Shown here piece by piece: positions 36,496 to 50,094 of a stretch of 64,000 nt of DNA. The notes beneath the pieces are model-generated. The model worked only from the letters and a program-made list of their open reading frames with translations, was not told the DNA's origin and did no database searches. A program made the position numbers and the translations under genes. Each line of letters opens with the position of its first letter. Within the stretch, counting starts at the first letter, position 1. The stretch is taken from positions 10,557,086 through 10,621,085 of the forward strand of contig NC_049986.1 of assembly GCF_000003815.2 (NCBI RefSeq), in the 5' to 3' direction. Source of the DNA: Branchiostoma floridae (taxonomy: Eukaryota; Chordata; Leptocardii; Amphioxiformes; Branchiostomatidae).

Positions 36496-39400
36496 ACTTT
36501 GAGACTGTATTTTTCCTTTCATCACATTAGCAGCCACATTTAGATTTCTTTGGAATAGAGAGCATACGTTGGCTCATTTGTCAGCTTTGTACGTTGAACA
36601 GTATCATCGAAAACGTTTTTCTTTGTAAACGGCTGAAAATGGATGCGCGCGCGGATGTGATACTTATGGCTTTATCAAGCCTAACTTACATGTACCCGAC
36701 GAGCCAACCTTCTGGCAGAGCTAACCACACCTGTTCGTACAAGCAAGATAAACCAGTCCCGTCTAACTCTACATTGTGAAATTATACCTCCTGATGGCCA
36801 ACCGTCTTATTCAACCATGAAACAATTTTTGTGCAGTTTCCTTGGAACATTGATGTTGCGATAAATAGCCAAAGTTGATGACAATAGTCCTGTGAACAAT
36901 GAGTCATATTAACACTGTACAAAATATAAATGATACAGAAGGGAAAGACAAACACTGTTCTGAGGCTACAGCAAGTAGATTTAATGGATGAAATCCGCAC
37001 TCTCATTAACTTTTGCCTGATGTAGGGAAAAACTACATTTTTTTTACTTCTTTGGAGATTATCAAAATAACCAAAATGATTAGCAAATAGGTTGTGTTGT
37101 AGCCTAATGATTCTATTTGTAGAAGCTATATTAACATTGCAGTTGTAGAAGTGAAACTTGTTGAACAGTTGTAGTAGCACCAATAAGGAAGCCATGAGTG
37201 TAGTTACCAATGTTGTAAATGATACCAGTCTACCTCACTGGTGTCACGTTTATTTACTCGCTCAATTCTTGAACACAGAAATGAATGCCTTGTTGACTGT
37301 GATACCATTTGTCCCATTAATTCTTTAAAATCTTAAATCTTATGGTGTCTCTTTTGAAAATGTAGCCATCATGTTTTATGTTAACATTTTGTTTTTTCCC
37401 TAACTCACTATTTTTGCAGTATGCAGAGGATGTTATCTATATTATTTTACTTACTATGGTCTTATGAAACGATAATCATCCAAATACCAATATAAAGTTT
37501 AAAAACTTTGAGCACCTCTTAGATATTGTAGTTTCAGTTTTTGAGAAGTTAATCGTATATTTGGTAAAATAACCAATGTTTTGTTCCAATCGTAATCTGT
37601 TCAGAGTTTCTCAGTTTATCAGGTCCAAAATACATTCGCTATATAGTATTATATCTCCCAGATCATAATGTACAGTAGGCATGATACATTTCTAAGACTT
37701 CAATGCTGCCATATGTAGAATAGCAATATATATTGAATACAAAATCCAAGCATAGTAATACTGTAATATTACCATGTGCGGCCTACAAAATATTGTATAC
37801 TCTTTAACATGCATTGAGCGTGGCGCTACTCTTTTAGCTTACAATGTGGCCTAACTATGAATTGCAGTCTTTGAAGTGTAATGCATGGAAGGACACGACT
37901 CTTCCTTATAGCATAAGACATAAATCTTAGATTTCTGCTGAAGAAGTGGAAAGCAGTCCTTTATCAAGCCAAAGATATCTTGGAGTGTCACCCTTTTTAG
38001 ACGTTTTATATGATAGATATACAACCTTTTCGTACCAAGGAGGTAGATTGATGTAGCTGATATGAAAAGAATCTCTGTGGGTAATGCGTCTTATATAATG
38101 CAGTTTACACTCTTAGTAGAATTGGTGACAGAACATATGTATCAAAATGTGTTCAGCTAGGTAGGTCATAATCCCCAACTTTTGATTCCATACCTTAGTC
38201 CATATGCAGGTAGGTAAAGCGACACTTCGGATGTTCCTTCGTTGAGTTCCTTATTGAAGTAAAAGACCTGAAGACCTTAAGTTCCGGAGCCAGTTGCTAG
38301 AAAGTTCAAGCCCAGAACACTTCTTGGCAAGCTTAAATTAACTCCTATTAATACCAACACATGTCCAAGACCAAAGATACAAACAATGGAATTCCTGCTG
38401 CCAAAGGAAGTCCAATGTCGGCCCTTACAGCCGAGTTCATAATACCTACGCACATATTAAACGGTTGACTGTCATCGTCATAACTCAAAAAGTATTGCCA
38501 TATTTCTCCAGCTCCACACACTCACATACACACAAACGGACCCGAAACTATACCTCCATTTTTTATGGAGAAGAAAATACGTCAAGCCTTGTAAAAGTAT
38601 CCTTAATCCTATTCAGACTGAAATAGAAAAATGGTTCCTGCGAAAAGAACTCTGCAACAGACCCGAGTCAGCTTGCAGATCTGTGTGCACTATGTGGCAG
38701 GGCTGCCATTCTATCTCTTGTATAGGATGGTTAGCCACAGCCGAAGTTGTAGGGCTGATATATATTACCATGGTCAATACATCAAAGGAGGCATTGTCCC
38801 AGTCAAACTAAACATAAAACATAACCATAAAACTCAGTAATGTATTTCTATATTCTGTTCTAAGTTTCACTTCTGTGATGTTTGGTTTCACCCAATTTTC
38901 AATACGGAATTCATGACTTGAGAACGATATTTTTACATTCAGTTTGTTTTGTCTTTTAAGTCATACGTCTACATCGTGTATCATTTCTATGAAATCAAGT
39001 ACAATAACGGTCGAAGGAATCGACGTATAACGAAAAATGCCCTCCCCCCAATAGCTCCTCCCTCTGTTTAATATGTTCCAGCTAAGATACTTTGGTGTCT
39101 TCTATGTCATTTCGTACCTTAAAAATGACGGAGTCAACCAGAAATCCTAACATAAATCTTAACATGTTATAGGCAATAAACTCAGGACTTGGTTTTGGAA
39201 AACTCATAACGTTAATCTGGTGTAATGTTCACGATAGCGGACCACAATCGCCTCAAGTCCTGAGGCTGAAATGAGAACGTACCAAACTTCCCCACAAAGT
39301 AATGAGAAGTGTAAGCTCTGTAACTGATAAATTGCGTTAGACTTGATTCTCAAGGACATTCAACTTCTGGAGGAGTTTTCATTCTTCTTTAAGTTGCCTT

Positions 39401-39811
39401 TGGGCTTCAATTTCTACTTGAGGAATGAAGCATGAGATGTAACAGTCACGGCAAATATACGGCCTACAAGAGCAAGACACTCATTGAAGATTCTGCCGGC
39501 AATGCAATTGTAAGTGTCTTGAAGATATCTTCTTTTTAGCTCGTAAACTCTAGGAACTTGTAACAGGATGTAAAATACCCACTGGCTTTCATCACTAGCT
39601 TCCGACCGTCATAATAGATGCCACCTTCTCGGCATAAAAACATATTGGCATGTTTTTCGTTTAGCGAGATAGAAGATAAGGATGATAGATATATTACCAA
39701 CACGGCTGTGCCAAGCTTCTGCCTGTGGGCAGTCAAACGCTTTGTTGATCTCCTGTGATGGATTCTTTTCAACATCAGAGGAAGAATACAAAACCCTTTA
39801 TTCTACCGTGA

Positions 39812-40180
39812 ACTCGGTCCAAGAGCAGACACGAAGATCAACACCAAAGCAAATCTCTTTTGCGTATCCTTGCAGCCCTTGGCTTCTTTGTCTCATTCAT
39901 CTCTCTGTACTGCGTTAACTTTGTCGTTATGGGTATCGTTGGTAAAGGAATCCTAGATGTTTGGTGCGGTAGAAGAGGCTGGGTACTTTTGAAGGTGATT
40001 CAATCTCATTGTTTTTGTACTTACCGACGCAGTGCGCGTTTTTCTATATTAAATCATCATGTTGCTGTGTCAAAGATCGGCGAGTGTTGGGTCAAGATAT
40101 TAGGAAAGGAGTTTAAGTTAATAAATACATGGCAATGCTGTAAGAGAGAGGATGTCAAAAGGAATATCTCTAAATTTTAG
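39812..40180 (+). CDS. ORF with one possible membrane segment
   Basis: Open for 122 codons after an in-frame TGA. It has a basic stretch (RSKSRHEDQHQSKS), then a hydrophobic segment LLRILAALGFFVSFISLYCV and more hydrophobic residues, then a basic region. It could be a transmembrane exon, with GTGATT near 39994 as a poor donor. T-rich DNA often gives such frames by chance. No family is recognised. Confidence 0.15.
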   Translation, partial: TRSKSRHEDQHQSKSLLRILAALGFFVSFISLYCVNFVVMGIVGKGILDVWCGRRGWVLLKVIQSHCFCTYRRSARFSILNHHVAVSKIGECWVKILGKEFKLINTWQCCKREDVKRNISKF

Positions 40181-41683
40181 TTTATAAGAAACTCAAAAAG
40201 TATCCCGACTCTTAAATGCCCATCAGGTGCACATTTGACCATTTCTATACGGCAGAAATCCTCAGGAACAGCATATAAACGTAAAAAAATCATTTAGCAA
40301 ACCACAACATTTGCTATCTATATCGAAGGTAAGGTATAATGTGTGTTGAATTTTAGCATGATACTAGTTGTCTTCAACTTTTTCCAACCTACTAAAGCGT
40401 TTTATTTCCACAATTTGCTATGAGTTTCTTTTCTTGACTTTGTTATCAAGAAGTAGATGCAGTAAAAGTACGTACTAGTTTAGATAATTGACCTCACGTT
40501 AAAAACCTTTCAGCCGATTCCACACTTTCTGGATGACAAGCATCAGTAGGTAATGGAGCCCTTTGGGTAGACTTTGCCTCAGATAACTCCAAGTTTTGGC
40601 CATTCTGTATCCATCAAGAGAACACCTCTATACTGACTTCAGAAAGAAATGGCTTGACCAAAAATAGTTCGAAAAACGACCGCTGGGCTTCCGAAAACAC
40701 ATTACCTCAAGTTCACGTTACCAAGAGTGACGTTATGTTAACCTCCGGTTTTTATATGACATGACCGTCGCGATGTTGAACGTAAGCCTTTGGGATGCTG
40801 AATTTCGCTTTTGTCAGAGGGTACTACGTGTAGTGCACGATAATAGTCTATAAATGTGAGCTTGGAGGTTCTATAGCTAGGCAAAGAAAAAGGATACAGA
40901 ACGTCTGTTATTGTGGCTAGCTAGAATATCACCTCCGCATAATTGTACAATGTTCGCCGTCCGTAGTTGAGTTAAACAATTACTTTTTTTTTTTTTTTTA
41001 CTATTATTTTTTTCTTTTGCAAGGTAGCCCAACTCAGTGTAACCACACTTCTTTACAGTGAGTCCCTGGATAACCTCACACATACCGGCAAATGGATTTT
41101 TCTTCATGTTTTAATAGAAATAGCGTTGCAGTAGCTTTAATGTGTAGCGATTATCGTGTGGTTTTATCACTTAATAAAATTCCGAGCCGTCTTGGACTTG
41201 TAACAAGCTTTAGAGACAGAGTTCATCATCAGAATTACTGGTTTATCCGCGACAGAATCGCAACATACTACCGCGTGACCGAATTCATCAGTGATCTCGG
41301 CACTTCAAAGCAATCTCTTTCTTGTCGGGCTTGTCTACGGAGTTTGCCGCATTCCAACCACAGCTGGCGAAGGATATCCGCCATAATTGCACTTCAGAAC
41401 AACCCCATCAAGCAAAAATTCAAAGTTTGATTGAATCATGGCACTCTCCCACCTGCTTCTACCTTTGATGTTCCACTCCGACAGGTTTTGCCTCCGAAGA
41501 GAGAAGGGATCCATTATATAAATAACAGTGCTTTTCTTCTGGTCCACCGACTATGCGGAACATCTATGGGAGAGACTAGCGAACTTACAAGGAAATCGTC
41601 GTGCTTTTAGATAGATTTGTCCTTTTCTAAAGGAAATATTTTCATAGCAAACTCGCTCTCTTTCTCATGACTCATGCACTTTG
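40181..41683. other. Intergenic
   Basis: A 112-codon plus-strand frame (41092-41430) is basic and unrecognised. Otherwise nothing. Confidence 0.5.
40984..40999 (+). repeat. Poly(T) run, 16 bases
   Basis: A T run followed shortly by a second T-rich stretch (ATTATTTTTTTCTTTTGC). It may be the tail of a minus-strand retrocopy, though no element is recognisable next to it. Confidence 0.9.
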
Positions 41684-41937
41684 TAATAGAAAAATGCTGC
41701 AAAACGTTTGTTGCACCATTGTATGATTTTACCTTGTTCAACATTTTGCAATAGAAAAAAGCTGCAAAACATTTGTTGCACCATTGTATAATTTTACCTT
41801 GTTAAACATTTTACAATAGAAAAATGCTGCAAAACGTTTGTTGCACCATTGTATAATTTTACCTTGTTCAACATTTTACAATAGAAAAATGCTGCAAAAC
41901 GTTCGCTGCACCATTACATAACTTTGCCTTGCTCAGC
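41684..41937 (+). repeat. Minisatellite, about four 65-bp units
   Basis: GCTGCAAAAC recurs at 41696, 41761, 41826 and 41891, exactly 65 bp apart. Each unit also contains GTTGCACCATT (GCTGCACCATT in the last unit) and CAATAGAAAAA. The first three units are very alike and the fourth is more diverged, as expected at an array edge. Confidence 0.93.
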
Positions 41938-42059
41938 TACAAGATCTATATGAACGATATTCATTTAACACTACAAGATACTATTGACCTTGGAGCTTAA
42001 TTTTTGCATACAAGGAAGTTTTCAAAGGAACGACATAATGCACATGTAATGATATATGG

Positions 42060-42340
42060 TCCTAACCTTTTTGTTGTTCCAGCTATCTGCGGCTGTATTT
42101 TCCCGGAGAAAGTGACACCACCTCGCATGCCAAAGGTCCAAGCAAAACGATCGTCTTCCCTTCCTCTAAGGCGGTACTCCTCGCATCGTCTGCGCCAGGG
42201 TTGCGTTCGATCCTCGGTCGTGACGTCACGGCATGCTAACTTCCGGGCAATTTGTGACCATAAAGCGGGACTGTGAAAGTAAGATATGGACGAGGTCATC
42301 AAAGATGCCGCCTCCTTTCCTCAGGCCGGAGGCGGTTTGA
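42060..42340. promoter_or_regulatory. CpG-rich patch with CRE and GC hairpin
   Basis: This island of higher CpG density in AT-rich DNA contains TGACGTCA at 42221-42228 and a stem CCGCCTCC (42308-42315) pairing with GGAGGCGG (42328-42335). Two overlapping frames, 90 codons plus and 101 codons minus, match nothing known. It could be a small promoter, an enhancer or a repeat. Confidence 0.3.
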
Positions 42341-42524
42341 GAGTTAACATGGACCGGCAAAGGGAATTTACAAAAGTGATGGAGTTGGGTGGCCTCGTCT
42401 CCGCATCAGATCTTTCCTTAGCGACGCCATGGTCGTGACTCACATGCCTAACTAGCCACAGGGAACCTTTCTGAAGTAGTCATATTCTATAAACTTTTAA
42501 GATTGTGACAAGATGACAAATGTA

Positions 42525-42761
42525 TATATCATTATTTCAGGTATCAGACTACTCTTTTGCTTGCAGCTAGTCTTTCGTGTTCGACACCGACTCTTATCAG
42601 CATGTTATAATATCTGTGATAAATGGCAGCGACTAAACATTACCTAACAGATGTATATCGGTCTTCCTCTATATGTTTTAGGTATCAAACTTATCTTTTG
42701 CTTGCAGCTAGTATTTCGTGTTCGACACCGACTCCTATCAACACGTTACAATATATGTGAG
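42525..42761 (+). repeat. Diverged tandem duplication, 141-bp period
   Basis: GTATCAGACTACTCTTTTGC at 42541 and GTATCAAACTTATCTTTTGC at 42682 begin two similar blocks. Both continue TTGCAGCTAGT(C/A)TTTCGTG and TTCGACACCGACTC(T/C)TATCA. Confidence 0.85.
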
Positions 42762-45700
42762 ATCTTGCTGATTGAAAGGTCTTTGTCTCAATAATACTCC
42801 TCCCTAACAGTCATTATTAAAATATTTTAATGAATGAGGACTTTCAAACTATATGTTATTGACACACAGAAACAATAGATCAAATGTAAGAATAAGACGT
42901 CCTTCGTGTGTATTTATATATGTTTGTGGATTAGAAAGAAACAGAAATAGAAAATATGTATAGATTTTGTTTGAGCGCAGCTAATATTGTCAAGCCAGGT
43001 TGGATTTCTTTTTAATTAGTAATGATGTTTTGGTAGTTCTGAGGCTTTGGCTTCAGATTTATAGTGTATTTTAGCTACTTTTCTTCAGTTTTCAAATCCT
43101 TTTTGTCTTGAGAAGACGAGGTGATAGTCACATCTATTTAATTTCTTAATTTACTAAATGCTGCTTTTAAATTATGTGTATATACGTACGCTCGTACATT
43201 TAAATCACAAGCCATTTGGATGAATTTCGGAAGTTTTTTCGTATAAAATAAACAAGAATACTACTTCCACTAGTACTACTGCTGCTACTTCTACCACTGC
43301 AGCTAAGACGACTACCACTACTACTAGTACTAGTCTAGTACTATCTCAACTACTACTGCTGCTGCTACTACTGGTTCTTGTGTCTTTATGTTTCATGGAA
43401 GCAGAAACTTTTCAGCGAACAGCTGTATCAAGATCAACCGCTCATTTCAGAAAAAAATCAAAACAATGAGACTGAAACTAACTGCACACTTTGTCAGACA
43501 TCATAGCATCCAAAATAGTTTTATGGGAGCCAAAAAAAAAGAAGAAAAAAGGGTCAGGGAAGACTTAAAGTCATCGACAATCTAAGAATTGACAGGTATG
43601 TGAAGGAAATCCAGTCCTTGAAGAAAGATATATAGGTTGGAGTGGAGACATCTCTAAATCTTGGCTCGGGCGGCAGCTCGAACAAGTAAAGTAAGTCAAA
43701 CTTGAGTTTATGCACTTACCTTACATGTTTTCTTTAATACTTAACGCGTTACTTTGATGCTGCTTTATACGTTTTGGCAATTAATTTTATGACACCTCCC
43801 TACTATGTGGATCGGTCAGAAGTATGGCAACGACTTTCCGAAATGGCGGCGACCGTTTAAGAGATGGAAAATTCGCTGCCGCGAGAGGTGCTGATTTTAT
43901 CTTCAAGCCTTGCCAGCTCTTATCTTACTTTTATGTAAGACGCTAAGTGCAACGAATACGTAAACTGTTTGTCGCAAAGTCTTGGCTAGATTTATACCCT
44001 TAGCTTTGGCTTTGGCAACCTTGGCCTTGTTCTGTCCAAAACGATCTATGTTCTGAAGTTTTTGCGAGACAAAACAAATTACTTTTTCTTTTGCTAAGTG
44101 CACCGTTAGACCCTTCCATGTTTTCCTGTCCATATTCAGCAGTCCTAAATCGTGTATCTAAACCTGATGCTGCAGCAGGTTGGCGACCTCGCTGCGGTGT
44201 AACAATATGACAGACCACTCTTCGATAGAAAAACAGATGTTCTTACATTTTGCGTATATTTTGTCGTCAGGTGTTTTTAGTCATACTTACTTTTTTTCTG
44301 CATGATATTCCGATTATAAAGTCAAGAGATACACAAGTACAACTTGTGTTAGCACCCCAGTGAAGTAGGATACCCGCTTTAATAAAGCAGGGTCATTGAT
44401 CTGGTCTTCGCGGAGTTCCTCAACTGCTTTTTTTAGTTCCCATGCGCCTGGATACAAATGCTAACGTTCAAAATGATCTCCATATAACGTGTCCAAATAC
44501 TCTTTGTTTAACACTTATGCCATTAGAAGTTATCACAAATTACAGCAGAAATAAGACATAACTGGAAGTATTATCTCAAGCAAATAGGAACTACCTGCCT
44601 TTAAGTATCGGTAATGCTGTCGACTATATTGTGTAACACCGGTTTGAATATATGAAATTGAATATGACCGAGGAAAAAGTAGATAAACGTAACGGTTATA
44701 ATTGTAACGACGTAGACGTGGCGACATGCATGACATTTGATATCTATCATTATGATGTTCTCATGTGAAATTAAACAGGAGAGTTCTCCGCAAACTCTTT
44801 TGGAGATATTTGGTTGCAATACAATCAGGGAATGATAGTAGGCGCTGTCACACTAGGTCCAGATCCACTTTTATAGATAAGTGAGACGTCTGCATAAAAT
44901 TAGATAATATAAACCAAATTTGTAAACGATCCTTGTTCAGAAGATCTCAATTTATCAAAATATATGCAAAGCCGATTAATTGAAAGTATGACACACAAAC
45001 ACACATATGTAACGATATATTGCTTTATTATACGATGTTCTGTAGATAATAAAAGTAATAAGACAGAAATGCATAAAATATCACCATCATGGAAGATTAA
45101 GTACCTTAAAAACCTTAAACACTATTGTGTCGGATAGACCTTGAATCACAAGTACTGGAGGTACTGCATAAAGGTAGGCCCATAATTGATTGATATTCAA
45201 AACGTTATCTAACTTCAATTATCCTTATGATCTTCTGTTGATAGTTCAACTAATTAGCTTGACTATTTTTAGAATTTCAAAATAAATAGAATGATAAAAT
45301 GCCAATTTATTCCACTAAGCCGATAATAACGAAAGCTTAAATACGGAATTTATTTAATTTCCTTCTAATAAAATGTGACGCCACTCCAGAACATTTGTAT
45401 GGATTGTTCTTTATTCGTTTATCGCCATTAAATTCAGAAAGATTAGCTGCCTATAAAGTATGTATAGTATCTAATGGGCTAAATAGAGTATCCACATATC
45501 CAAGTCTCCTAAACTTATTCCAATATTCTATGATTAGTAACGTTACACCTATAATGATAATTAAGTTTTTGTATTTTGTATTTAATTTGCACACTTTTTG
45601 TATTATAGTCTACATTGTCATGGTCCTAGCGTAGTGTCATAGTCTGCATAGACTGACTGACAGTAGAAGTGGTAATATTAACTATGTTTAATCAACGAGG

Positions 45701-46973
45701 AAATACAAACAACAGCGGCATTATATAATACATGAAGTTGCTACAAATCATAAGATATACCAAGTTTACCATGATTAATAGATATTAAGGGACACCGCCG
45801 GCGTTTTGATGAATGTGGTCGTCTTGTTTCATAAGATGCCCATTGTTGCCATCACATCCAACCACGCAGGAGATCAATTGCAATAAAACATAATCCCTCC
45901 CTACAAGTTTTCGGTAATACATCATGGCTAGCTCCAGGGAAAAGGCGTGATGAATGGAATATAGCGTCAGGTATTAATGTATTAACGAGGGACGTTAAGC
46001 CTCTTCCGCTAGTACAGTCTTGATGACATCAGGGATATTCACAATACGTCATACTGGTTAGTGACATGCAAATTAATTGACGTCAAAGGTCAAGTGCATG
46101 ACTACCGGTTGGAATCGATTGATTCATAAACGTTACTCAAAGGACAGAAGCAATGCAAATGTATACACTGATCATGCTATCACATATCATTTAGAAAAAT
46201 CACTCGGATAAGTCGGATTTAAGCTTTCTTACATATAATTAATAGTTTGATATCATTCAGCTGATACCTTACATATTACTTACTGGAACACTTTTCATCT
46301 TCAACATACACAGAAAAAGTCATCCGTTGACACCAACTAAACAAGGGCCAACGGAACACTTTCATTGTCTTTGTGTCTGTAAATGCTGTGATTTTACAGG
46401 GGGAATAAACAACTAGTCACACACCAGACATGAAACGTGTTTGCCTGATTGATGTGTTTGCCTCTAAGAAAACAAATTGAAAGTTACAACTGCTCTTGCA
46501 GCAAAACTGAAGTGGCTGTAGTGGTTGCCGGGTGGGTGATAAGGATAATCTATTACGCCTGAAGAAAAAAATGACTGATACGCATGCAGGAGTGTAAAGT
46601 TTTCCTGGTGAGAAGACTTACAAATGACACCCGTTATTTTTCATCAGTAATGGATATGGTCATCACATGACCTAGAAGTTAAAGGTTACACAGGTCACGT
46701 GACTCGATGCTGTTGTAGATTGGGGGAAGGTGATGGCAGCCTTGGTCAGTGTCAAAAGATATGAAACGTGTACTGCCTATGTTTATAGTTTAGCGTTTTA
46801 ATACGCATTTTACGTTTAAACATATAGTCCAGTCAATGCCAATAGAGACATTACAAGTGAATGCTTTCTTCTCGCAGCTTGTTCCACATCACAGGCAGGA
46901 ATAAGCCTTTTAGGATGCCTTTTTTCAGACCACAGTCTATAGTACACTGGTTACGTAACTTGAAACACACGAA
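42762..46973. other. Gene-poor stretch
   Basis: Apart from the trinucleotide repeat there are only unrecognised frames of 60-80 codons. One CRE palindrome lies at 46078-46085. TGACCT and AGGTCA half-sites lie about 20 bp apart near 46668-46696. Confidence 0.5.
43261..43373. repeat. Imperfect (ACT/GCT)n trinucleotide repeat
   Basis: Repeated ACTACTGCTGCTACT and CTACTACTAGTAC units. No convincing reading frame continues on either side. Confidence 0.9.
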
Positions 46974-47235
46974 ACGTTACGTCTTTTGTCAGGGCAATGT
47001 CAATTGATGTATGATCCTTAACTGTTTAATTGTTGTCACTGCAAATGGCACAACCCGGGCATCAGATAACAATCCCGGAGCCTGACAACTTAGAAGAGCT
47101 TGTTTTTTAAACGTTACGTCTTTGCCAAGTCAATGTTAATGTATACAGGGTACGGAAATGTTTATTATTTTTACTGCTCGTTCTGCAACACAAGCGTCAA
47201 ATAACCCTCCCGAAGCCTCCCCTAACCCCACTTCA
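46974..47235 (+). repeat. Old tandem duplication, about 137-bp period
   Basis: ACGTTACGTCTTT starts at 46974 and at 47111. Both are followed by a CAATGTCAAT / CAATGTTAAT block and, later, by a block of type ATAACAATCCCGGAGCC / ATAACCCTCCCGAAGCC. Similarity between the blocks is patchy. Confidence 0.6.
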
Positions 47236-48995
47236 GACGATTGTCGTGACGGCGCCGCCCCTCATCAAGTCTTGGAACACGTTCGGGTCATGTGAGCTTA
47301 ACCTCTAAAATTAAGTGACCCGCGGGGTCAACAAAGAAGGGGGAAGAAGGCATGTAGAAGTTATTATAAAACAGATTTATTATACAGAGATGGGAACGGT
47401 AGAACTGTCCTTGAGAAGTGTTTTCAGAACTGATTGCAAATTGTAGGGGTTGCAAATTTATTCTAATAATATGTACAAGAAGTTATGTTATGAACATGAG
47501 GATGAACTGTCCTACATACGACTGGGCAACCTCAACTGGCTTCAATAAAATCAATAGAAGTATTTTGTTTGCTTAATACTGACTATTGGAAGTGCTTTTA
47601 GAATAGATGACTCTAATTAACGTGACACTGCGTGGATGATAGAGTTATACGTGAAACTAGAATGCAGATCTTTAAAAAAGGTTGATCGTTTTGAACTATA
47701 GCTTAACGAAAGATTATACTTAAAGAAATATTCTGAGCCAGGTATGCATTTCATTTGATACTACCAGTTTATAACAAATTGTTGTAGTTGAATATGACAG
47801 ATATGTAATATAGATATGTGATATAGACATGGATACGCATTGTGTGTTACGGATGACATACAGCTATGAGCATTGTTCTTTCAAAGCAATCGTTGAAAAA
47901 ATTCATGAAATATATTCATTATTATCAAAATCTCCACGTTAAACATTTTAAAAGTAGTTTCTGAAATAGAATGCTTTTTAATCTATGATGGTCCAGTCTT
48001 TTTTGTGTTCGATTGATTGTAATTGATGGTTTATGTGAACACCTCTGTCTAAAAGTTCAAGTCCACAAACCACTCTCTATCACGGACCACTATAATGCGT
48101 CCCGACACCCTAGCAAGATGGGCTTGAACAGTAACAAGATAACCGTGACATAAAAATAATTGATGAGCTCAGGAAAAGAAAAAAAGGGTTTCACAGTATC
48201 AATGACGAAACTACATCTAAGGATCCACCCTCCTATTTTAGACTTCAATTGGGGTAATCAATCACTCCCCTTTCGATCTTCAACTGCGTGAACCGAGGAC
48301 CTTTCCCTGATCTATTATACGGGCTTAATGTCGACCTGTGGAATTGCTTTAGTTCTTGGCAGTGTAGGTGACCTAGAGATATATAGGTATAAGACGTGTA
48401 GGCCATAACTTCTGAAATAAGAAAACGTCTGCCAATGGGGAGATTTTTATTGTTTAGCTATAAAAGGCATTTAGAAATACCAATTGTAGTAATTGCCTTA
48501 GTTTTGGTATGTTATTGGCAATGTACGAGGTATGTAGAAGAAATTAAGGCTAAATCAGTAAAAACAATTCTTTCAATTATGGGATTCATATTACATAGAT
48601 ATAAGAGACATTTAAAATACATTGGAAACAGAGATATGTACTTAAGTTTTCTGTAGTTTTATTGTGGGGTAAGCACACTCTTACTTTGTTAAGTAAAAAA
48701 AACAACTGCCAATTGAATTGTATACCATTCACATGTGCCATATACTAACTTTACAGTTATCTTTCAGGTCGTTAGTGTAGCGGTAACGACGACGTCGTAT
48801 TTCAAATCGTTAAGGTACCAATTACTGATTTACAATCTAAGGCATATAAAATTCTATTGGGAGTAAAAAATAGGAGACGCAGTTGATGAAACAATGCTCA
48901 ATGGTAGTTGATTATAGTTACGTAGAGTTAGATGTTGAAGATGTATTTAAATTCTTTATTGCGTGTTCTTTGGTTGGAAAAATAGCAACTGATCG
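47236..48995. other. Intergenic
   Basis: A CpG-rich patch at about 47205-47340. A 73-codon frame at 48435-48656 contains a hydrophobic segment and a repeated RYKRHL-like motif, but is unrecognised. Confidence 0.45.
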
Positions 48996-49055
48996 TGACG
49001 TCATAGATATTGAGGCAATAAAACACTGGTATACATGGGCATTTCTGTGACGTCA
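48996..49055. promoter_or_regulatory. Pair of full CRE palindromes
   Basis: TGACGTCA occurs at 48996-49003 and again at 49048-49055, 52 bp apart. This is the CREB/ATF binding palindrome. No neighbouring promoter is evident. Confidence 0.4.
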
Positions 49056-50094
49056 CCTCTTACTGAAAATTGGTTCCACTCAACAGCGTCAGTAGACGGT
49101 GGATATGTAGTGAAGGATGAACAGGGGTATTGGAACTCACATCTGTGTGTATTTACTATACATGTATGTATTATGTACATATGTGTATATGATCTGAGAT
49201 CTGAAATTGAATAAAGACTTCCCGCGCCTAACATTAAGATTAGGGCTTTGATTAGTTGACACAAGGATGTCTCATAAACATTGTACTTTTATGTTTATTT
49301 TATAAGTAAATTTGCGCGTTTCAAATGTAATCTACATGACACGAAATTTACATACGGCGTTGAAAACACAAGCTTCACGATGCTTTACATTTTTACATGA
49401 TTTAGAAATTTCGCTTAACTGTATCTGTTGAATAATGTCGGATGAACTCAAAAAGGAAGAAAAAAAAAAAGAAACTCCTACTGACTGAACGATTTTTCTT
49501 CCAAAGCTGTTACCGGAAACACAACTTTGTCTGCTGGCCCTAACGCCTAGCGAAGGCTGGGAATAGATTGATTAAGCTTGTGAAATATCGGCTGTACACT
49601 ATTTGAACGGGGAGCATACATCATTGCCACTTTCCTTAATACTACGATATAAGAGCCTGCGAGTCATTCCCTATCGGCCAGCCCGTGACACCACCGTCTA
49701 TTTAGTACTCGTAAAATGTAAGTTGTTGTTGAAACTTGCCGCGGGTTTTTCCTTATATGAATTGCATGACATTTTAAGGGCAATTTAGGGACATAAAATC
49801 GATTGCTAAATCGCCCATTTGGTTGTGTAATTTGTATTTCAATCCGGATGATGTTCATTATAATCATATGTTATCGCAGATGTCATGAGCGCGATCTGAT
49901 ATTTCTTGCTCAAGTCTGCAAAAATACGTTAAAAGGTTGGAATGTCAAAAAAATTTACAACATCAATTTCAAAGCATGTAACTGAATTGTAGCAAGTGTG
50001 ATAACACACGAAAGATAAACACCCGAATGTATGTTTAATACAAATATAGCTGGAGTAGAGTAGATTTGATCTGATTCTATTAACTTACGTGTCC
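49056..50094. other. Intergenic
   Basis: No feature is recognised. Confidence 0.5.

Larger units (their letters stand above)
35284..39811. other. Gene-poor stretch
   Basis: A 142-codon minus-strand frame at 36782-37210 is hydrophobic in parts and starts at a TTG. It is unrecognised and probably chance. The hairpin at 36006 and the poly(T) at 36480 are listed separately. No gene is supported. Confidence 0.5.

Noticed and set aside
36782-37210. 142-codon minus-strand frame, partly hydrophobic
   Set aside because: Non-ATG start, AT-rich DNA and no recognisable family; most likely chance.
46668-46696. TGACCT and AGGTCA half-sites as a nuclear-receptor element
   Set aside because: Half-sites are everted with a wide spacer of about 20 bp, which does not fit a standard response element.
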